The notes beneath the pieces are model-generated. The model did no database searches. It had not been told where the DNA came from and worked only from the letters and a program-made list of their open reading frames with translations. Below are positions 49,126-60,485 of a stretch of 64,000 nucleotides of DNA, one piece after another (the stretch's first letter is position 1; each line of letters opens with the position of its first letter). The position numbers and the translations under genes are program-made. Where the stretch lies: NCBI GenBank assembly GCA_021234155.1, contig JAJEKV010000036.1:2100996-2164995 (forward strand), written 5' to 3'. Origin of the DNA: Isoetes taiwanensis. Its lineage: Eukaryota > Streptophyta > Lycopodiopsida > Isoetales > Isoetaceae.

Positions 49126-51920
49126 TTCCATTGCACACGCCACGCTTACAACTATTTTCTCATAGTAGTTGCATTTTCCTTGAATTTTGTTTGAAAAGTC
49201 CACAAAGGCCTTTTGGGATTTGGCAAAAGATCCTAATTCGCTTCCTTTGAGTACTATAAGTCAAGTAATTATAAGGGTGCATCTCCATAAGGAAAGAGCC
49301 GGATTTTCTCTCGGATCCACAAATCTCGGCGCATTGAAGATAATGGGAATGCTAATTTTTTCGGCCGGGGTTTGCCATGTGGTGCTGGGCCGCATAACGG
49401 CCTAATGATGCACCCTAAGCAAATAAAGTATATCCAAAACTCAAAGCATGTAGACTGAAGTGCATTGAAAATTCTCGACCAGACAAAATTATGCAATGCC
49501 ACTAACCATACATATCACGAAAGTAAAGTTTTGAATAACAAAATGAAATTTGAGAAGGAAATTGAGGTTATGTTCTAAAATGGGGGTTTGGCCCAGCAAA
49601 TCTACCCAAGTTCTAGAAATTCTAGATTAAGTTGTAATATTTCCCACCATTTCTAGCTTTAAAGCAAAAAAATCCGCAAAATATCTCTTTCATATCTCTT
49701 CAACGCCAAGAAAGTGGCCATGCAATGTAAAGTTGGTGGGGAATCCACTTCAAAGAATGTAAAGTGGTGGGGGGCAGGACCCATCCTGCGTGTTGTAAAG
49801 TGTCACATACGCCCCATAGGATGCCGCTTGCGGGCGCTGACAAGTAAAATCTCTTCTTTCTTCTTCTTCATATATATAATTACGTGAGGGTGTTTTTGGC
49901 ATGTACGCAAAGTGAGGGAATTAATTTAAGCATCAAACAGAAATGTGACGTGCAGGTATGAGGTAATCTAAATCTGCCAATGCTGTGTTGTGATTGGGAT
50001 AGAGAAGGCCGATTTCTTTTGGGCTAAGGCAATTTATTCCTCGCTTGACGGGTCGAGTTCGCCAGATCCGCCTGCTAGGAAAGCCACTTACAAAAGTTTA
50101 TGGTTTTATGCTTAGTGCTTCACAATGGGCCAGCCTGGTATCACTCACCTGCTAGTTGAAGACATTTAGATTTGTTTTAGGTGTTAATCCTATGAAGGAA
50201 ATTGCTTTTCCGGGGTATTTCCTTCTTTAGATTCGGCTATTCCGCAAGTTAAGTTATGGCCGCAAAAAGGATGCATGAATCAGCCTACATGGATGTATAT
50301 ATAATAAATGCAAGTAAGCATTATGGCTATGTATATATGGTCTCGCGAAGCATCCTCTCGCATGGTTGCTTTTTTGTATCACGCACTCAAAGTCAAGCTT
50401 GGCTCCTATTTAACCTTTGCTCTGCTCAGAGGCCAAACCAAGGAAAAAAAAAAAATATAAATTTCTAGAAAAAAAATCTCAATCTCAAGACGTTCCAGAA
50501 CCTTTGACATCGCCGAGCAAAGTGCCAAGATCCTACAAGTGAAAGCAGAATCCGGGTGGAAAAGCAATCAATCACTTCCATGTCTTATCGTGAGTCTCTG
50601 TTTTACGGTAGGCACAAAGCCCCCTGCCTATTTTTATTTCCTAATTAAATCTACCGCCATTTGGTATTAGCTCTGAACGGAAATTACCTCGCCATTTGAG
50701 AGTCAGGAAAGATGACATTTCTCGCCATCGTAGTTGGTACCATTTGGGGTGAAATCCTCACCGCTAACTGCTTTTGTCTTTTAAATAACTATTATTTTTG
50801 CCTTAGCCTTGTGAGGGCGTAAATAGATTGAGATGTTGTGATTTGGCTATATCTGCGTAAACTAAAATACTATCAATTGAAAACGACAATTTTTTTTTAA
50901 GATCATATCTAAATTGCTAGACACAATAATAAAGGGACTCTTTAAACGTCCTTTTATTTCTTCCATTTGCCTTTCTAATTTTGAACCATGGTTTTGCCTT
51001 GATCCAAAGCAATAACATATTTCCAACAATTCCCCGAATTCTAAAAACTACATATTGTTGTTCACAAAAGTTTAAAAATCTCACCATACTACTACTAAAA
51101 CCCTTCAACTATAGCGTACAAGGCCATGCGAACACCACCGCAAGAAAATCATCTTGTACACTATAAAATGCCCTATCAATGGGCTCTTTTTTCCGTGCGT
51201 CTTAAATCTATAGGCCACGTTTTCTTAAGACATTTTCGGGGTAAACGATGATAAAACAATAGGCTTCCAGCAATTAGTTCACAAATCATCCTGCCCTCCC
51301 ACCCAACAATGGGCGGGATAAATAAGCGTTTTTCCTTACTTTTTTATTCCTTCATTCATTCATCAGATCGAAAACCCTATTCTTCCAACTGCGCCTCCAG
51401 CCGCCAGCGGTCATTTCAAATCCGCCCCAATGGCTCCCTGATCCAGTATATATCTGGCGGATCCTCCGGCTCTAACGCATCTCCTCGGCGGATCCAACAT
51501 CGGCCCTCTTCTCCTTTGCGCCCTCTATCGGCATTTGATTGTTTTGATTGTTGTTCTGTGAGTTTCAGTTTTATTCTTTCCTTTATCTGTGTTTGATTTT
51601 GCCGAACCAGAGATCTTCTTGGGAGGCCTTTCTGATTTTTGTGAACAAGCGAGCTGGGCGGCACATGATATCTACTTACCGGTACTATTCCCGATCTCGC
51701 GAACGCATCCTCTCGCTTGCTTCTACTAATGATAGCAGTTTAAACTTTTCGCAGATTGTTAAGAAACACAGACGCAGCATGAATGATGAAGTTAATGCAG
51801 TTTTCCTGCGGTGCCTTGGTTATTTTTCTAGCTTATCCAGATTGCCTTGATCTGTTTGAAGTGCGAATGGAAGGCTTGGACCAGCTAAAAGACCAGCACT
51901 TAGACTTCATTGTTGCCCTG
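49126..51920. other. Intergenic DNA with possible gene 5' region
   Basis: A 72-codon frame (49187-49405, plus) has a hydrophobic C-terminal half but no known motif. An A-rich run (50441-50475) could be a retroposon tail. TCTCGCGAAGCATCCTCTCGC (50341-50361) recurs at 51695-51716 with one inserted base. From 51309 a plus-strand ATG frame of 95 codons lies in locally GC-richer sequence; it resembles a gene start but is unrecognised. Confidence 0.35.
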
Positions 51921-52275
51921 TAAAAAGAGGCTACAACAGCATCTCTGCGTATATTTGATTCTCCTGAGCCTGCAGAGAGTAGTCTGTTGATGTTTAGTTT
52001 GAAAGTGTTGAACTAGTCAGAAAATTTAAAGTTTTACACTGATTTTCGTTCATACATTGAAGGACTGTTTTTTCTTTTGTTTGCAGTAGAGGATCTCCCC
52101 AGATCGTAAAAAAGAGGCTACCTAGCATCTCTGGCCGCATAGATTTTGAGCTTCCAGGTAGAGTAGTCTTCTTTGATATTTATTTGAATTAGTTCAGAAA
52201 ATTTAAAGTCTTACATTGATTTTCTTTTGTTTTATATACATTGAAAGCTAATTATTTTTCTTGCAGCAGAGAAGC
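51921..52275 (+). repeat. Tandemly duplicated exon/intron-like unit (about 186 bp)
   Basis: Copy 1 (from 51921) and copy 2 (from 52107) share, in order: AAAAAGAGGCTAC, AGCATCTCTG, a GAGTAGTCT-type word, TCAGAAAATTTAAAGT, TTACA(C)TGATTTTC, a pyrimidine tract and a 3' splice-site-like TTTGCAG or CTTGCAG. In copy 2 the sequence between acceptor (52086) and donor (CAG|GTAGAG near 52158) is a 72-nt open exon encoding RGSPQIVKKRLPSISGRIDF. A third weaker relative of the exon part is at 51749 (CAGATTGTTAAGAAACAC). No protein family recognised. Confidence 0.65.
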
Positions 52276-52854
52276 TCCTTGGCTGATGCATTGGGGCCGC
52301 TCATATATTGACTAATTGAGTTATATTCTTTCTTTCTGTCTGTTATGTAAAAACTATAATTAGCAGAAACAACTTTCTCCCTAGGTGGAAATATTATTAG
52401 TCTAGAGTTAAAAACTTTTCTTAGATATGGAAAAGTTCTAATGTATTAAACATATTATGGGAGTGCTCGAGATGGATAAACAACTTTTTTAGCTGGCTTA
52501 ATTTATTTACATTTGCTTGTAGTGTATACATGATTGTTACAAATGTCATGTCCTTGAATGGATCAATCTAATTTGGGTTCGATTCCCAAAAGGCTATATT
52601 ACAGCATAAGCGAAGCAATAGTAAACCAAAAAGCATACTTAAGTAAAGAATTAATCAAGAGTAGAACAATAAAAAGCAACGACTAGTTTTCTAAGAACTG
52701 TATTTAAGAAGCAGCATCGCTTCATTAAAGGACATGTAAATACAAATGCTTTAACGTTCAAACCATTCGAAAACCATCGAGGAGAAGTTTTCTAATTGTT
52801 TGGACGTAAAAATAAATCAAGTACAATCTTAACTACAATTGTGGAGAGCTCACA
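52276..52854. other. AT-rich intergenic DNA
   Basis: Contains an isolated tRNA T-arm-like hairpin (TTGGG-TTCGATT-CCCAA, about 52569-52585) without the rest of a tRNA. Nothing else seen. Confidence 0.5.
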
Positions 52855-53095
52855 TTTTAACCGCCTTTTGTAGTCTAATATTAAATGCTTGATGTGAAAA
52901 ACATGTATGCTTGATGTCCTAAACTACTCAGGCATATGACGAAAAACAATTATGGTTAGATGTACCCTAACCACTACGAGATCACTACTTTTAACCGCTT
53001 CTTTGTAGTCTAATCTTGGCGCGCTTGGACGGGAAAGTATGATACAAATAGTCTTAACCACTAGCGCGAATAACAATATTTATGGTTAATGATCT
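52855..53095 (+). repeat. Two-copy tandem repeat, about 130 bp
   Basis: Both copies begin TTTTAACCGC with TTTGTAGTCTAAT (52857 and 52989) and end with ACAAT-TTATGGTTA. ACCACTA words lie between. Divergence is high in the middle. Confidence 0.65.
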
Positions 53096-53220
53096 AAGCA
53101 ATAAAAGGTTCAGATCATAGAAAGGTAGTGATTTGTCATCATCACCATTGCTTGTAAGGATTGAAGAAGTTCAAGAAGTCTTCAAAGGAAAAGATCACCA
53201 TTCTCATGCAGAACTTAAGA

Positions 53221-53760
53221 AGCTTAACACTAGAAATCGCTTTAGTGGTTTATCATTATTAACAAGTACACTTCTTTGAGTGGCTAGCCATGCTTTTATG
53301 CATTAATTGAAATGCTTTAGACTAGAAGCCATTAGTGGATTACCAACTTTAATAAGTACTACACACGTGAAGAAACCATCCATAGTTCTTAATGGTTTTA
53401 GTCTATTAACTTACGCTTCTCGTGTAATTACATAACATTACTAGTTTATCAATGATAAACTAAAACCGGATGCATTACAAAACCATGCACATTTTGAGCA
53501 AAACAATTATATATCTAATTTTGATAAAGGCCAATAGTGCTTTAATGTTCCCAAATACTCAATCAACTAGTGATTTACCATTGCTATTAACACACCAACC
53601 GTGTGCTTCTACCTTTGTGCTAATTACATTGAAACCACACCACATCAATGCTATACCTCACATGGACAAACCGCATCTCAAAAACAACAATATATAATGT
53701 ACCACATCCACGTACAACATATAATACCAATTTTCACAAACACTAGAAATAAGCCATTTA
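53221..53760 (+). repeat. Degenerate repeat array with CACTAGAAAT words
   Basis: At least four diverged units share ACTAG, TTAGTGG/TAGTGATT, TTTA(C)CA, TTAA(T/C)AAGTAC- or TATTAAC-type words. CACTAGAAAT occurs exactly at 53228-53237 and 53741-53750. CACTA is the signature of plant En/Spm-type element ends, which carry short subterminal repeats. No element boundaries or TSD were identified, so this remains a suggestion. Confidence 0.45.
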
Positions 53761-56460
53761 CAATCACCATAACGAATACTCACCTAACAAACCTTACAAG
53801 AAGACCAACTAGTTTAGCCACATATGGTTTTTAATGAAATTAACCCCCAAACACCCATTAGTTTTGTAGAATGGTTTTCTAGTCACAACCATAGAAAAAA
53901 CCATGTAGTGTTTTAATTTTGGGTGCCTTGGCAATTGATTATCCCGACAAACACAAGATGCACACCAGCATAGTTCATACTCATCAAGCACACCCCTAGG
54001 AGCCTCCTCTCGCTGTAAGGTGTGTGGCATCAGATTGGGATCTAAAGAGACACCGCAGACGCTGAAAGGATTATCCATGACCTCCGTATAGTTCCTAGAA
54101 GAGAAAGACAAGGATAAGTAATAAAATGGAAAAGTTCCCCAACAACAATGATTTACCATATAAATATTTGCTAAGCATTACTGCATCTTTAATATTTGTG
54201 ATGCATTACAAATATATCTGATCATGCGTTATGAGTGTTAATAACTGTCACATGTCGCACTTAGATTCTTATTACAACAATTTAATAGTTGTCACATGTT
54301 ACAAATTTCAATGTGTTTTGTCACATGTGACGAATCTAAACATGCATGGCAAATGAACTCGCTGCCTAATCAACCTGTGGTGGGCTCAATTAGGGGCATA
54401 TGTGCATGCATCAGCCTGAGAAACCCCATACACCAATCTCCTCCATAGAAAACACCTATATATACACCAGTTGTCAAAGTACCCGGGATTCCGTGACTTT
54501 TACACAGTCTACATAATTTACTCCTAACACCCTTTAACCTTATTTTACCCCAAAGATTTATTCATGTTTCCTGCACCCGGGCTACCTTATATTTACCTGC
54601 TTAGAATGATGGCATATGCTCCAGAAGGTGCCGGTCAAATGTGGCTCAAGTCATATTAGTTGAACTTGATCTCGGCCCCTACAGGAAACAAAAGTGTCTG
54701 CACATGCATCTACTCTCTACACGTGCCTCGCCACCACGCTCGGGCCTTAAGGTGTGGGGACATGTTAGCACATATAGACTTCCACCTCCTTTTTTTTCAT
54801 ATAATACTTGATTCCCAAATTGCTAGTTAGTCGGCTGTCCGGGCTTTTACTTTCACACATGGTTAACACAAAGTAGTTGGGAAATCTGGTGCATTTAGCA
54901 AGAATCAAGAACAAGTGAAGACTATGTTTTATGTCTTGAAAGTATTAAAGCCTGCAGTCCACCATGATACGCCAACCAAGGTTTGTATTTATGCTCATCA
55001 TCCAGTACAAATTCCTTGTTTAGATTCTCGAATTCATAACACTTGAAATGAGTAATGTCCCAAGTTGTTAAAGGTTCATACAAAATGTAATGGAATATCT
55101 GCAATATAATGTAGTGGGTTGTTTTTATTTTTGTACTTTTTTCCCTAAGGTTTTTATATGATTTGATGATAAAGTATTCCATGAGACGTGACACCCAGAT
55201 ATCTATGCAAATACACGCTCACTTTAATTTCGTGTGACACTTTCCAATGGTTGAATCCATAAATTTGATATATATTTTTATAAGTTAATTTTCTATGCTA
55301 TGAAAGACATTTTTCCTTGTTTGACATGCAAGGCTCGAAAGACCTCCAATCCTAGGGTTTTTGTTTGCGCATAAATGTGGCTCCAAGCCTCCCGGGGATC
55401 TCGGCCGGAAGGCTTGGTTGAACATCGAATGGCCGCGCGAAAGCTTTTATTTGGGTCATAAGTGTGCAAATGTACTGGAGTACAAAAGAAAAGAGGATAC
55501 TTGCCGTGTTTCGAATCGTTATTGAGTAAGATCTCAAAATAAGCTGAGCTTGTTGTTCGATGGCGATATCTTGGAAGCTAAATGACATGGCAAGTGTTCA
55601 GTCAGCTTTTATTAACAAACAAGATCCTCTTAGTTTCTAATAAGAAATGCATAGTCTCTTGACAGCGGGCCTCTTCCGTGCATTGACTCATGCAATACCA
55701 ATTGTGAAGTTTACGTAAACTAAGAACAATATGCTCGGGCCGTAGTGTTAACTAAAATTGCTGCACTGTGCAAATAAGCGTAGAATGAAAAGTGCGCTAC
55801 AAAGGTGTGAGAGAGAGAGCCCGCTCGTAGTGCTTTACAGAATCGGCGATGGGTGGGGTTGTCCTAAATGGGCGACCCTCACGTACCCCAAAAATTGCCT
55901 TGCATTTCCCAAAAGGCACCCAAGCATTTGCAAATCCTATCTTTATAGCCCCGGTGCCGGCTTGTGATCTATGAGGTACCATCGACAGTTAAATTTTATT
56001 CCCTGCTTGAACTAGCTTATAGAAGCCTGACATTATGTAGTTCAGATTGCTTAATGATGGGAAGCTAAAAAGCGCTTAGCCGGCATAAGTTACCGCCTTG
56101 GAATCGCAGGTTATTGGGTGGATTTATGGAAAGATGGCGAGGCTCTGAAGGTTAGTATACAGGTCCGCAGAGCTCGGCTCCAGGATTAGCCGCCAGCGCC
56201 ACCTGTACGATGTAACCTCGGAGAAGGTATCCTTTTTTCTTATTTATAGACGCGGCAGTATTGTTCGTGGCATTTGCTAAAGCTACCGAGACAAGTTCGC
56301 ATATAAATATTAACACCATATATCGTATTTCAAATGGAAGTGTCAAGCATATTTCCATCGCCGTACACCTCCTCGCAGATTAAGTTTGTCGAAAGATATG
56401 CAGTGTCCTCAGTAGTATATTGTGGCAGAGTAAAATCTCTCGCACACAAACAATCGTCTC
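53761..56460. other. Intergenic DNA, no firm gene
   Basis: Frames of 116 codons (53809-54159, minus) and 90 codons (54922-55194, minus) are unrecognised and within chance expectation. The stretch 55370-56200 is a little richer in GC than its surroundings. Confidence 0.45.
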
Positions 56461-56678
56461 ATGTCGTATACTTGCTCTGCTTATCTTGTCCTTGCAGAAA
56501 TATGCTCTCAGATATTTGATGCAATTCTGTGTGGTTTTCGCTTGCTTAATCTACGCACTTTTAATGAAGCAGTAGAATGGATGTGAGTTTTATGAACACG
56601 CTTATGTCATACTTCGCTTATCTTGTTCTTGCAAAATATGCTTCAGATTGATGCAATTCCCGCGTGGTTGCTTGCTGA
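56461..56678 (+). repeat. Two-copy direct repeat, about 143-bp period
   Basis: ATGTC(G)TA(TA)CTT...GCTTATCTTGT(C/T)CTTGCA, A-ATATGCT, CAGAT and GATGCAATTC, GTGGTT, GCTTGCT occur in order at 56461-56548 and 56604-56678. The second copy is shorter through small deletions. Confidence 0.85.
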
Positions 56679-57001
56679 TTTGGCAAAAGCGCTTAGGATT
56701 CGCAAAAGATGTCCCATACAAGATGCCCTCAAGGCTTATTCATTTTTCATCTCTCGTACGCGATTGGCATATATATAAGGTAATTAGACAGATCCTTCTT
56801 ATGTCGCTTGGACAACATGATGTTTTACGAGCCTATAAATACGCCCTCGCGAATGGTGGTTTCTTCGGGATTGTCTGCCATCGGTTGAGATTCGTTTTTG
56901 GGGATGTGCTTGATGTATGGGAGCAATGTGGCAATAAAGTCATTTGCAACTTATATGGTAGAGAGAGGTACATGTTCTTTGTTGTGTTTGGAGTATATTA
57001 G
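56651..57001 (+). CDS. Hypothetical 116-residue open frame
   Basis: ATG at 56651, inside the second copy of the local repeat, opens a frame of 116 codons ending in TAG. It has basic and hydrophobic stretches (RDWHIYKVIRQILLMSLGQ; RLRFVFGDVLDVWEQCG) and no motif I know. Length is close to chance expectation, so this is only a candidate exon or gene remnant. Confidence 0.2.
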   Translation: MQFPRGCLLIWQKRLGFAKDVPYKMPSRLIHFSSLVRDWHIYKVIRQILLMSLGQHDVLRAYKYALANGGFFGIVCHRLRFVFGDVLDVWEQCGNKVICNLYGRERYMFFVVFGVY

Positions 57002-57363
57002 AGAGTGTCCTCCTCGCTTATGCTGAATTTCATTTGATCCCATCAAACTAATTTATATGCTAGTTTTCTTTTCTGTGTACAAATGAACCAAAACCCCTTA
57101 TGCTAGTTTGTGTATATTGTTTTTCATTTGCATTGTTTTGGGATTTTTATATTCTATAGGCCCTAAGCTTTTGTTCTTCACAGATTCCTTCATACAAACA
57201 TATAAATGTTTCTATATAAATAAATAAACAAATTGACTTTCTTTTTGGTTTAGATGCTAGATATTCACTCAAGGAGTTTGACTGTGTATATGTTGTATTG
57301 TTATAAATTGCTTGTTTGTTTATTTGGTTTTGTTTTGTTAGGGCCCGGGCGGGCCAAAGTTCT

Positions 57364-57510
57364 TTTAGTATAAGTAACAAACACATAACTATCATTAACA
57401 TTAATTAATACAAAGTCCGCTGTATTCCACGCTTAAAAATACCTCCTTAAACCCCTCAGTTTGGGTATTCACACTGTGGGGTTAATACGAGGGGCAATGA
57501 GAGAGAGCCA
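57364..57510 (+). mobile_element. Single arm of the 31.7-kb foldback element family
   Basis: This segment aligns in order with the left arm of the element at 31724: TTTAGTATAAGTAACAAACAC, ACTATCATTAACATTA, then CCTTAAACCCCTCAGTTTGG, GTATTCACAC and GGGGTTAATAC. Divergence is clearly higher than between the two arms at 31.7-32.2 kb, and a central part differs. I see no matching inverted arm within about 500 bp on either side, so this is a truncated copy. A GC-rich word with GGGCCC lies just outside it (57341), as it does outside the right arm at 32200, so the true terminus may lie slightly further out. Confidence 0.65.
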
Positions 57511-60420
57511 AAAAAAAAAACATATATTTAAGGCAATACATGTGTACAATTATAGAAGGCTGTGAGGGTTGCTCCAAGGTGTATTAATGTATGGATGTGT
57601 GCACCTTATGCCATGAGACTATTAATGTTAGAAAAAGATACATAAGTCAAAGAGCAATGAAACTAAAAATGCCATATTATGGCCTTGAAAGGATATATAA
57701 AACAATAAAAACAAGTAGATAATCTAGGTTCACAAATATCATCAAGAATTATCTTTAAAGAGTATCAAAGGGTGAAGAATATAAGGCCCAAACATCCATT
57801 CACAAAGCCCTTCAATACCAAAATGGACTCTAGAGCTGTGAAACCGAATTAGGATTTCAAACTAGAATTTTATTTAATCCCATGTTAGTGTCACTGAAGG
57901 AGGAACTGGGCTGATACTCTATGGCTATAAAAATTCAGCATATATCAGCTTTTAATATCTAGAGAAACAATATCCTACCATAATTGCATGCTTTTTCTCT
58001 CATAATTAAATCTAATCATCCCTCCTCGAGTCAAGGCTTTTATCTTTTATGCATCAGGATGTGCGCTTCGTACTTCACAACCCCTGCAAGAAAACTCCAA
58101 ACTTGTAAATCCATCGTGATCCTTCCTCACAGCAGAAAGCACACCGCCATCCTCCCTGACGGCTTGGCTCATGTATGTCACTCCTTCCTCCTTTTGCATT
58201 CTTTTATAAGCTCCCAATGTTATGTAAACCTCGCCCCTTAATGTTCTTCTTTCCAAAAGGCCATGATTTCCACCCATTCAATATCTCGGTTACTATACCA
58301 AACGATAAGCTTTGGATCTTCATCACTTGCCGCTAGAAGCAAATGAAGTGCTTAATCTGAAGATGTTCTACTTTGTCAAAACAGCACTTAGCGTGTGTTA
58401 TTATAATCTTTTTAGTATGAACTGAACTTTACCAGGTGCCTTCATTTATTCCGCTGTTGTTTTTCTTGCCTCATAAGAATGAGCAGTTCGTAATCACCTT
58501 CTCATACCCAAGACTATAGCCAATCACCAGAAGAATGTGCATATGCTTGTTATATATGTATGCTATCGAATTTTTGCATGTTGACTGAGTAGTTCAATGG
58601 AAAATGGCTTACATCCTCAACCGCAATTCCAAAGTGCGGCCAACTCCCAAATCATACTTGTTGCACTAACTGGAAGGTAAATGACCGCAGCCACACCTTA
58701 CATAAACACCCATTAATAGTAAATAAAGGCACGCCGTATCAGACGCCAACTCAACAAATACACAATTTGTAGTTTCTGTGTCCATGATCACTTTGACCAA
58801 GCAACCCATTAATGGTAACCAACCCAAATGTAACATCATGAGAAAGGCGACCTATACCATTCCCATGCCCAAACAAAACATTGTAGGATTATCATTCAAA
58901 TGGGTAGCAAATGGGAATACCACATCTTCATGTTGCTTTTTGAAGGTTGTAATCGATCACAAGTATACCCTGTTTCCTTGCCTACATGTGCTCAGCCGCC
59001 ACGCTGATCAAGAATCAAAGAAGCACATAACATTTTCTTACAGCCCGTATAAATGTAGAAATAATGTAAATATATATATCAACCGTACTGACATCAAGTG
59101 ATATTAGATGAGATTGATGAATCCTTAAAGAACTAAAAGCTGCCACATGAACCATGTACTTGACTTCTTTGGCTTGAATAATAAGCATTTGAGACAAAAA
59201 GCATGTCCTCTCTAATATCCATATTATATATGTTAGTATTGCTACATCCAATCAACAACTAATTTAATGCTGGCTATTAAACCATATACCTTACTTGGTA
59301 CGGATTTTCAGTTGAAGTAGGCTTAGCTGTTGTATATCACAATGTCAACATCCTATGTAAGTGAAATGTCTTTAGCTATAGTAGAACTCAGAGGTGCGAG
59401 GCACTTTATCATCCAGCGGGGCAAAAGAAGTAGTACAAGGCTGGGAAAAGAACTTCAAACTCTAATTTGACTCCCTGTGACTAACCTTTTACCTAGATAA
59501 TAATGCCTGCCAATAGCAAAGAGATTATATACCTACCACACGTACAAGTAAATTCACAATGGAAAGTAGAATAGATAAGTAAGAACTTGCTACACTTCCA
59601 CCCTAACATCTCTTTTGCAATGAGTTTAATAGGTAATATAAAGCCTGCTTCACAATGCCTACCACCAACTGGAAAGCATAGCAAAGATCTCGCTTTAGGT
59701 TACACATCACCTCGCCTTCGAACTATTCTCGATCCATAACCACCAACCTTCAACACTTCCCAACAATTAAACCCATGTAACCATAAATGTAAATTTCGAT
59801 TTTGAACTATAATCACCACCATCGAGTCTTCACTTGGTTTCTAATGACCTCCGAGAATTTCAAGACCAATGGGATCACCTCACCTTGTAGGTGATTGCTC
59901 AAACATTAGAGAATTTGGCAGCCGCAAATTGTAATCTTCTCTAATTTCTTTCTAGCATAAAGTGACCTAAACCTTGCTAAAGTTGGAGGTATTTGCCTGC
60001 TTATCATAGAACACATTGAGTTTTATGTTCCCATGTTTTCTTGCTAATATCCGACATTGGTGGAAGCCAAACCCTATTTTGGTCAAAAGTCGCTTAGTTC
60101 GAGAATTATTTCTCTTATTATAAATAAGTTTTAACTTAATTCTTGTGGCCATGAGTTGCTAACTATAATGAAATATGGTCCTATGAGTTTTTGGAGTGTC
60201 TATAAGTCATGTTGTTAACCTCACACCTACTAAAAGAATCTACTATACGTAATCCGTGACACAAGTATATGTTAAAATGCTCAAATAAACAAACTATCCA
60301 TAATAATTACATGAGGTAATAAGTGATGCATCTACTTATATCTGCTATACAGAATATAACTCTTATCAACTTACATATAGGTAATCTAGAGTGTAACTAT
60401 GCAATTTTGGGATTAAAACA
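57511..60420. other. AT-rich intergenic DNA, no firm gene
   Basis: Frames of 107 codons (58778-59101, plus) and 76 codons (58047-58277, minus; includes AVREDGGVLSAVRKDHDG) are unrecognised. No repeat of note. Confidence 0.5.
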
Positions 60421-60485
60421 TGATGTACAACCGCAGGATTAACACATTAGAGTATGATGTACGTACCGCAAGATTAACACATGAG
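60421..60485 (+). repeat. Two-copy tandem repeat, about 34 bp
   Basis: TGATGTAC-(A/G)-ACCGCA(G/A)GATTAACACA-type units at 60421 and 60455, with a few differences. Confidence 0.8.

Noticed and set aside
52565-52592. Perfect tRNA T-arm-like hairpin (TTGGG-TTCGATT-CCCAA)
   Set aside because: The sequence 55 bp upstream lacks the D arm, anticodon arm and a matching acceptor strand; at most a tRNA-derived fragment.
53809-54159. 116-codon minus-strand Cys-containing frame, considered as a receptor-kinase extracellular cysteine motif
   Set aside because: Only a vague resemblance around ELCWCASC; cysteine spacing does not match and no further domain is seen.
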